Positions 38,575 to 43,880 of a DNA stretch of 43,880 nt are shown here, in pieces (position 1 is the first letter of the stretch; the number at the start of each line of letters is the position of its first letter). This DNA is from Phoronis australis (Eukaryota; Phoronida; Phoronidae): positions 13,468 through 57,347 of the forward strand of contig NMRA01000627.1 of assembly GCA_002633005.1 (NCBI GenBank), read 5' to 3'. The translations under genes were made by a program, and so were the position numbers. The notes beneath the pieces are model-generated. The model ran no database searches. It was given only the letters and a program-made list of their open reading frames with translations, and was not told the DNA's origin.

Positions 38575-41301
38575 TCAAACACTAGAAGTAAACCGAATTC
38601 TTCTTCGCTTGAATGCGAAATGAACATGTTTACATGTTGACCAATAAATAAGATCTTTTACCTCCATAGTCATGAGTCTGTTGAATTTTGTAACATTGGG
38701 ATTGTTGTAGCTCCATGCACGCAAATATCGTTTCCTAAGGTCATCGTAGAATGGGCATTCGATAACAAAATGATATTCTGACTCGACATATGTCCTAACA
38801 AAGAGAGGGCATAACCTTTCTGTTCTGCTAAGTTTCAATTGTCTACCCTTTTCAATCATTAGTGCATGCGCTGAACATCTCAATCTCACCATATCAGATC
38901 TAACATTTACATTGTCAATTACATCTAAATAGTTTTCAAAACATATATTTAACTTAAAAGTTATGTAAGTTTCCAGCTTAATCGAATTGTTCAAAATATC
39001 TTGCCATTTTTGCTGATCAATATCTTTGCATTTTTGTTTAAAAAGTGATGTGAAGCTTGTCTCGGAACCTACACCCTGATTATACCATGCTTCTCCAAAA
39101 CCAAACTGAAATAACAATTTCTTAACATCATTAACCCAGCACGGTTTATTAACATTTTCCGTCATATTGTACTGCCATTCATAGCAATGATATGTAATTT
39201 TTGACTCATCGGTTTTTAATAGTTTTAACCAATATTTCATAATTCTAGGAAGTCGGTAAGCAATCAAGGAGTAACGACCCATCTCACCTCTAGCAGTCGA
39301 TGAAATTGCCGTGCTAGGCAAATTTAAAATTTCTTTACAAAATTTTGTGTGGACTATTTCAATACATTCGCAATCATTAAAACCCCAGATCTCACAGCCA
39401 TAATGAAGTATCGGCAATATTTTACAATCGAATAATTTTAAACTAACTTTAACAGGGAGTGCATTAAAACCATTGACATTTTTTCTCATCAAATTCACTG
39501 CCTTAGTAGCCTGTAATGATAGAGTTTTCTGTGCGCAAGACCACGAACCTTTCGTAGTAAACATTAATCCTAGATATTTGTATGCATTTACAATATTAAC
39601 AGTATTCCCATCATACGTCCATTTTTCATACGATCGTAACATTCCACCTTTTCTGAAAACAATTATCTTAGTCTTCGACATGTTAACAATCAATTTCCAT
39701 TTCTGGCTATACTCATATAAAATGTTCAATTTTTTCTGCAGTCCTTTCACACTATAAGAAAATAAAACCAAATCATCAGCAAACAGCAGATGCAATAATT
39801 CAGCTGATCCCATGGAAATTGTTTCACCTCCCCCGGATTCTAATTCTTGTTCGAGATCGTTTATAAATAAAATAAACAAAAACGGTGATAGCTGAGAGCC
39901 TTGTTTTAGACCATTATGACAATCAAAGAACTCCGTGTAGCTTCCGTTACTCATTTTCACGCACGCTTTTACTTCAGCGTACATTGCTTTTATTATCTTA
40001 TACATCTTACCTTCTATGCGATTGTTTCTTAATTTAAAATACAATGCGCTTCTATATATACTGTCATAAGCTGCCTTAAAATCCACGAAAGCACAATAGA
40101 ATCTACCTTTATCTCGTGTCAAATATTTAATTATTAACGTATATAAAGCAAACATGTGATCCACCGTACTGTGTCCTTTCCTAAACGCAGCTTGAGACAT
40201 ACTAATTACGTTTTCTCTTTCCGACCATTTTTGAAGTCGCTGGCACAATATTTTTTCGAATATTTTGGCCGTGACTTGCATGAGGGATATTCCTCTGAAA
40301 TTTTCAGGAATTTTGGTACCGCCCTTAAATATCGGTACTATAATGGATTTTGTCCATTCTTTTGGAAACACACCATTTTTAAAAAAGTAGTTGTAAAGCT
40401 GGAACAGCGAATCTACCAACTTTTTATCAGCATACTTGTAGAACTCAATGCTAATTTTATCACATCCTGGCGAAGTTCCATCTTTCATACTACCGATGGT
40501 TTGTATAATTTCGTCTTTTGTGATTTCAGCGTCCAACTCCATATCAACAACTGCATTACTTGAATTGATGTCATTTTTTACTGAGTTCTCAATAAAAGCA
40601 TGAAACTCAGCGAACTCCGGATTAGTAACAAAATATTGGCCTTCGAACAGAGAGCTGAAATAATTTATCCATTCCTCCGGTTTAATATTCGTTGATACAC
40701 CTTTCTTCTTAATATTAAATGCGCGCCAGAATTTTTTACTGTCTTTACTCTCCACAGCTGATTTCAAAGTTTTGTAATGTTTTCTTTTACACTCTATCTG
40801 TTTCACTTTTTTTAAGTTTCCATAATCCCTTCTAGCTTGTACATATAGAGTTCGGCAAATGTTTTCTCTCAGTGTTCCAATACTGAATCTAAAATTACAT
40901 AATTTTTGCCTAACGACAGCTCTCATCTCCCTACAATCAGCGTCAAACCATTTGGGAAAACTAACTGGGTTATAAGATATGTTCACTTTTGGTTTTAACA
41001 TGTCTGCAGCACATAATTTAATGGCTTCCATTAAACTTTCTACACTTGAATCTATGGTCGAGGGTAAATGACTCTGCACGTCAGCGAGCAACTGATCCAC
41101 CTCCGGGCTCGACCAGTTTTCTGCATATCTTAGGCTCAACCCCTCGTTCCATTTATAAACATTTTCATTCTGTTCATCTCGAGCCCACTTGTTTTGCTGC
41201 ATCTTACACATACTAAAAATCAATGGAAAGTGCGCAGTCGATTCACATATTTCACCGATTTCAAAACCGTCTACACAGTACAATAAATCCTTGCTCATCA
41301 T
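38575..41301 (-). CDS. LINE reverse transcriptase (908-residue open frame)
   Basis: This is an intact frame for the RT part of an APE-type non-LTR retrotransposon. RT blocks lie at about residues 310-590: VPIFKGG, NFRGISLM, SQAAFRKGHSTVDH, AFVDFKAAYDS, GLKQGSQLSPFLFILFINDL, then LFADDLVLF (catalytic FADD at 507-510) and YKYLGL. A Cys/His tract near the end (RLCPLF...YHFVIECPFY) matches the C-terminal knuckle, with Phe where a second Cys is usual. The first 60 residues are the tail of the endonuclease, where the usual SDH motif reads TAH. The true protein began further upstream, so the first Met is not its original start. The clade is not certain (CR1/L2/jockey-like). Confidence 0.88.
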   Translation of the reverse strand: MMSKDLLYCVDGFEIGEICESTAHFPLIFSMCKMQQNKWARDEQNENVYKWNEGLSLRYAENWSSPEVDQLLADVQSHLPSTIDSSVESLMEAIKLCAADMLKPKVNISYNPVSFPKWFDADCREMRAVVRQKLCNFRFSIGTLRENICRTLYVQARRDYGNLKKVKQIECKRKHYKTLKSAVESKDSKKFWRAFNIKKKGVSTNIKPEEWINYFSSLFEGQYFVTNPEFAEFHAFIENSVKNDINSSNAVVDMELDAEITKDEIIQTIGSMKDGTSPGCDKISIEFYKYADKKLVDSLFQLYNYFFKNGVFPKEWTKSIIVPIFKGGTKIPENFRGISLMQVTAKIFEKILCQRLQKWSERENVISMSQAAFRKGHSTVDHMFALYTLIIKYLTRDKGRFYCAFVDFKAAYDSIYRSALYFKLRNNRIEGKMYKIIKAMYAEVKACVKMSNGSYTEFFDCHNGLKQGSQLSPFLFILFINDLEQELESGGGETISMGSAELLHLLFADDLVLFSYSVKGLQKKLNILYEYSQKWKLIVNMSKTKIIVFRKGGMLRSYEKWTYDGNTVNIVNAYKYLGLMFTTKGSWSCAQKTLSLQATKAVNLMRKNVNGFNALPVKVSLKLFDCKILPILHYGCEIWGFNDCECIEIVHTKFCKEILNLPSTAISSTARGEMGRYSLIAYRLPRIMKYWLKLLKTDESKITYHCYEWQYNMTENVNKPCWVNDVKKLLFQFGFGEAWYNQGVGSETSFTSLFKQKCKDIDQQKWQDILNNSIKLETYITFKLNICFENYLDVIDNVNVRSDMVRLRCSAHALMIEKGRQLKLSRTERLCPLFVRTYVESEYHFVIECPFYDDLRKRYLRAWSYNNPNVTKFNRLMTMEVKDLIYWSTCKHVHFAFKRRRIRFTSSV

Positions 41302-42050
41302 GACATAATCAACAACACTACATCCATTATAAGTTACACATGTTACACTACCAATGTTTGCATCTTTCCCTACTCTTCCATTCAGAATTCTTATCTCATT
41401 TCTTTGACAAAAATCTAATAATTCTGTACCAAACTCATTTACCTCACCATTATCTTGTGAGGTCCTAACAACACAGGCAATCTTCTACATAACTAACACA
41501 ATCAAAAATAGCACTGGATTCATCCATATACTTAATACTGTCATCTGCAATAAAGTCTGGCCTGTTACGTGTACGAGCATTAAAATCGCCCATAATTAAA
41601 AGGTGACAATCCCCTCTCATTTCAGCAGTATAACCTTGTACCTCCCGCTCACGTGTTTTCATTATTTCCAAATTTTTACTTGAACTTTTTGGAGACTGAT
41701 ACACAACTGCAACTAAAACAGGATACAGATAATCGGGTAGGTCAATTTTTACCCATAAAACGTCACACGAACTTGAAGGAAGCCTAATAGCCCCCAATAA
41801 TCCTTACAAAATAATACTACACCGCCAGAATTCCGAAATGCTTGACGGTGTTTATTTCTCACCGACCCAAAACACTGGTACCCTTCCAGTGAAAACTCAT
41901 CTACATTCATTCCCTATGTTTCAACAAAAGCGATAATATCATATGAACATATCATATTTACAAAATCAGATCTCTGTATTTTATGCTTTAGACCTTCGAT
42001 ATAACAAATAAATTTCCATGACGACTTGTCTTGCGGGCCTTGGCCTAACC
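41302..42050 (-). pseudogene. LINE apurinic-like endonuclease domain, broken
   Basis: On the minus strand the pieces read, in order: SDFVNMICSYDIIAFVET then a TAG stop and NVDEFSLEGYQCFGS; FRNSGGVVLFCKD; a frameshift near 41800; IRLPSSSCDVLWVKID and LLIMGDFNART; a second frameshift near 41465; and EFGTELLDFCQRNEIRILNG, GCSVVDYVM running into the RT frame. These match APE endonuclease blocks (GDFN is diagnostic). One stop and at least two frameshifts mean no complete endonuclease can be made. Confidence 0.82.
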
Positions 42051-42059
42051 TCTAGTGCT

Positions 42060-42720
42060 GGTTCAACTGAGCTTGAGACGAGCTGGCCATGTGGAAAACC
42101 TGATCATCATGTTGAACAGCGGCTTCCGTTCGGGTTGATGGGTGGCGTGGGTCAGCATTAGTCGTGCGGGGTGTGATTTTTACCTTATCGTTCTCTTCTT
42201 CGTATACATATACCCTGCCATTATAGATTAATTTGTTAAAGCTGATTTTAGCGTTTTCCATGCTGTTTGAATGTGAGAATTCGTACAGCTTTCTCCTTGC
42301 CTTCTTAACCCGGATTGAGAAGTCTTCTGTTCCCATACCAAAAGACCATGTTTGCCGCAAGCTTGCAGCAAACATGCCGCAAGCTTGCGGCAAACAATTT
42401 TGTTTGCAGCAAACCAGCCGCAAAGTTTGCAGGAGTTTGCCGCTACCCGCAACTCAGCCGCACACATTGCTGCAACCTTGCTGCAAACACTGAAGTTTGC
42501 AGGAACGTTGCGGCAAACTTGGTGATTGAAAAAGTGTTTGCGGGAAAGTTGCAGGAAACTTTATTGTTGAAAAGTGTTTGCGGGAAAGTTGTAGGACACT
42601 TTATTGGTGAAAAAATGTTTGCGGGANGATCACGTAAGATAGAGTTCTCTTCCCTTGACGTGGCATACTCGCGTCTGAGAGACTCAAACTCGTTGGACAG
42701 CTTAAACAGAACCTACGGTA
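42060..42720 (-). pseudogene. LINE ORF1 remnants, interrupted
   Basis: On the minus strand 42640-42712 reads KLSNEFESLRREYATSREEN, a coiled-coil-like stretch, and 42170-42350 reads FSIRVKKARRKLYEFSHS, AKISFNKLIYNGRVYVY, the form of the C-terminal domain of LINE ORF1 proteins. Between them lies the GCAAAC-rich repeat. Stops occur upstream of 42715. The order ORF1, endonuclease, RT is the normal LINE layout. The ORF1 assignment is inference from pattern only. Confidence 0.6.
42348..42632. repeat. GCAAAC/GTTTGC palindromic repeat cluster
   Basis: Dozens of variants of ttgc(a/c/g)gcaaac and its complement gtttgc(c/g/t)gcaa are packed in about 285 bp, for example gccgcaagcttgcggcaaac, ggcaaacttggtgattg, and two near-copies of gtgtttgcgggaaagttg about 45 bp apart. 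It sits inside LINE ORF1 remnants, so it is probably an insertion. One N lies at 42627. I do not recognise the family. Confidence 0.7.
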
Positions 42721-42729
42721 GAGTTTAGT

Positions 42730-43880
42730 AACGCTTGTAGCTACGCCAGGGCCTCGCTAAAAACCAAGACTTCGCGAGACTATTTGAGATGTCGCTGTGT
42801 ATTTTAAAATGAGAATATGTGATTTCGGTTAGATTTTTCTAGCCGCGAGACAGCTACGGAATTCTACCCAGGTCTCAACTTGTTCTCAATTTAAAGACGA
42901 TTTGTAAGGCTGCTTGGTCCTCACGGCGAGCTTGGTCTCAAGGTATGGCGAACTGCCATTTCCAAGACCAGAAACCCTTCCCTGTCTCAGTAAGAAAGAA
43001 ACTGAGACCATTTTTATAGGGTGGCAAGTTCTCTGTATCAAATTTCAGGTACTCTAATTAAAGGCGAATAACAATCACGTTTCACTGCTAAAACCTTTAA
43101 CTGGTAGACACGTTACATTTACTGTACTTTTGATGCATTGATGTTCTGCATATTTTAAACACACCAATGCACAGATTAGCTGATCAGCGAGGGGTCGATA
43201 TCGACCTCCAGACTCGGCAATGCCCTTTAGGGAGTCGAGCGGATCATCGAGGGGGAGGGCTGAACATTGTGTTATGACATCCTACGCTACGCTTTTAAAC
43301 ATGTTTTGTTTTCCGGTAGCAGATTTCCCTCGTCAGCCTCTTGCACTGCGCGTTTGAAACATGTTTCATATCCACACTGAAGTTTTCACGCAGTTTCAGG
43401 ATTGTGTTTTTGGAAACACAAGCAAAATTGTTGGCAAAACTAAAAGGCATAGTGTTTGAAAAATTCTGGTCTTGGCCAACCACCATCGTTGTAGCCACAC
43501 TAAGAGATTCTGGACTCGTCAACATGCAGACCCAATTCATTTTTGTAGTCACAGACAATTACTAAAACTAGGTACAGCATAATGTACTATGCTAGACCAC
43601 AAATTGTCGCAACTGCATAGACTCAGTTTAGCAGATATCACGTTTTGTTGACCTTCGACTGCCGGAATTCTTCGCTGCGACATCTTGTGTTTTGTATTGT
43701 CGCGCGAACTGTCGTAACACTGTGGAGACATTTGAATCACAAATTGTGAAGAGTTGTAGGAGGTTGTACTGAGAACGTGGCAAGCGACGGTCGAGAGAGA
43801 GTGGGACAATTCGATGGAACCGGAGGGACAAGACTAGTCTCACCCTTGTGAGCCACGAGAATGAGTCGTTAATGGTACAT
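42730..43880. other. No gene recognised to the window end
   Basis: Sequence is more GC-balanced than the introns. Open frames of up to 87 residues on both strands (43295-43565, 43549-43843) show no domain pattern or splice context I can defend. A perfect palindrome ggtcgatatcgacc lies at 43196-43209. An upstream exon of the host gene could be here but I do not see an EGF pattern. Confidence 0.45.

Noticed and set aside
39473-40563. Plus-strand frames of 94 and 135 residues
   Set aside because: They are antisense to the intact LINE reverse transcriptase frame.
43295-43843. A possible gene or first exon near the right edge
   Set aside because: Frames on both strands are short, overlap each other and show no domain, start context or splice pattern that sets one apart.

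Overview
The window is a piece of animal nuclear genome. Coding exons of about 95 to 300 bp are separated by long, repeat-rich introns. Splice sites are canonical GT/AG, the base composition is AT-rich, and there are Penelope-like and LINE-like retroelements, tRNA-derived SINEs, fold-back elements and many minisatellites. The mosaic of EGF, pentraxin, HYR, C-type lectin, sushi and GCC2/GCC3 modules, the abundant dispersed repeats and a probable allelic duplication suggest a highly heterozygous marine invertebrate, perhaps an invertebrate deuterostome. The species cannot be fixed from the sequence alone.

One gene on the minus strand fills roughly 82 to 37739, and both its ends lie outside the window. 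I traced 20 consecutive exons by their splice sites. Every junction keeps frame, giving about 1,101 codons (3,303 bp) with no gap. In transcript order the protein has four EGF repeats, a pentraxin/laminin-G-like domain, a short Cys linker, one HYR domain, one C-type lectin domain (CTLD), one six-Cys sushi (CCP) domain, a Cys-bearing module I cannot assign followed by a Thr/Asn-rich linker, and then five GCC2/GCC3 (ephrin-receptor-like) repeats. It is a secreted or cell-surface adhesion or recognition protein related in style to SVEP1/polydom, but the module order differs and it contains a CTLD. No signal peptide or membrane anchor is visible.

Three exons (EGF 4 and the first two pentraxin exons) occur twice, in a 2.7-kb direct duplication (28566-31250 and 31252-33964) whose junction carries a single N. 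The three-exon block is 568 bp, which is not a multiple of 3, so both copies cannot be spliced in series. The copies differ at only 7 exon sites. Either two haplotypes were joined in assembly, or one copy is skipped or used alternatively. Two other exons (18 and 12) have decayed partial copies of their 3' halves just downstream in the intron.

Other parts, by position: decayed exon copies (1446-1893); two Penelope-like fragments in inverted orientation (2700-4335); a composite tandem repeat of about 450 bp (4780-6345) and a SINE (6345-6600); a DNA element with terminal inverted repeats (7483-8953); a 26-bp VNTR (10178-10411); a fold-back element (17047-17339); a 1.1-kb array of a 29-bp unit (17690-18825); a MITE-like element (19631-19877); a second SINE (20578-20835); a larger fold-back element (23727-24550); minisatellites (30725-30848, 33379-33564, 35611-35872, 37947-38178); a third SINE (36700-36862); and a LINE on the minus strand (about 38500-42720) with an intact 908-residue reverse transcriptase frame but a broken endonuclease region. 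The LINE's ORF1 is interrupted by a GCAAAC-rich palindromic repeat (about 42348-42632). From 42730 to 43880 I see no gene.
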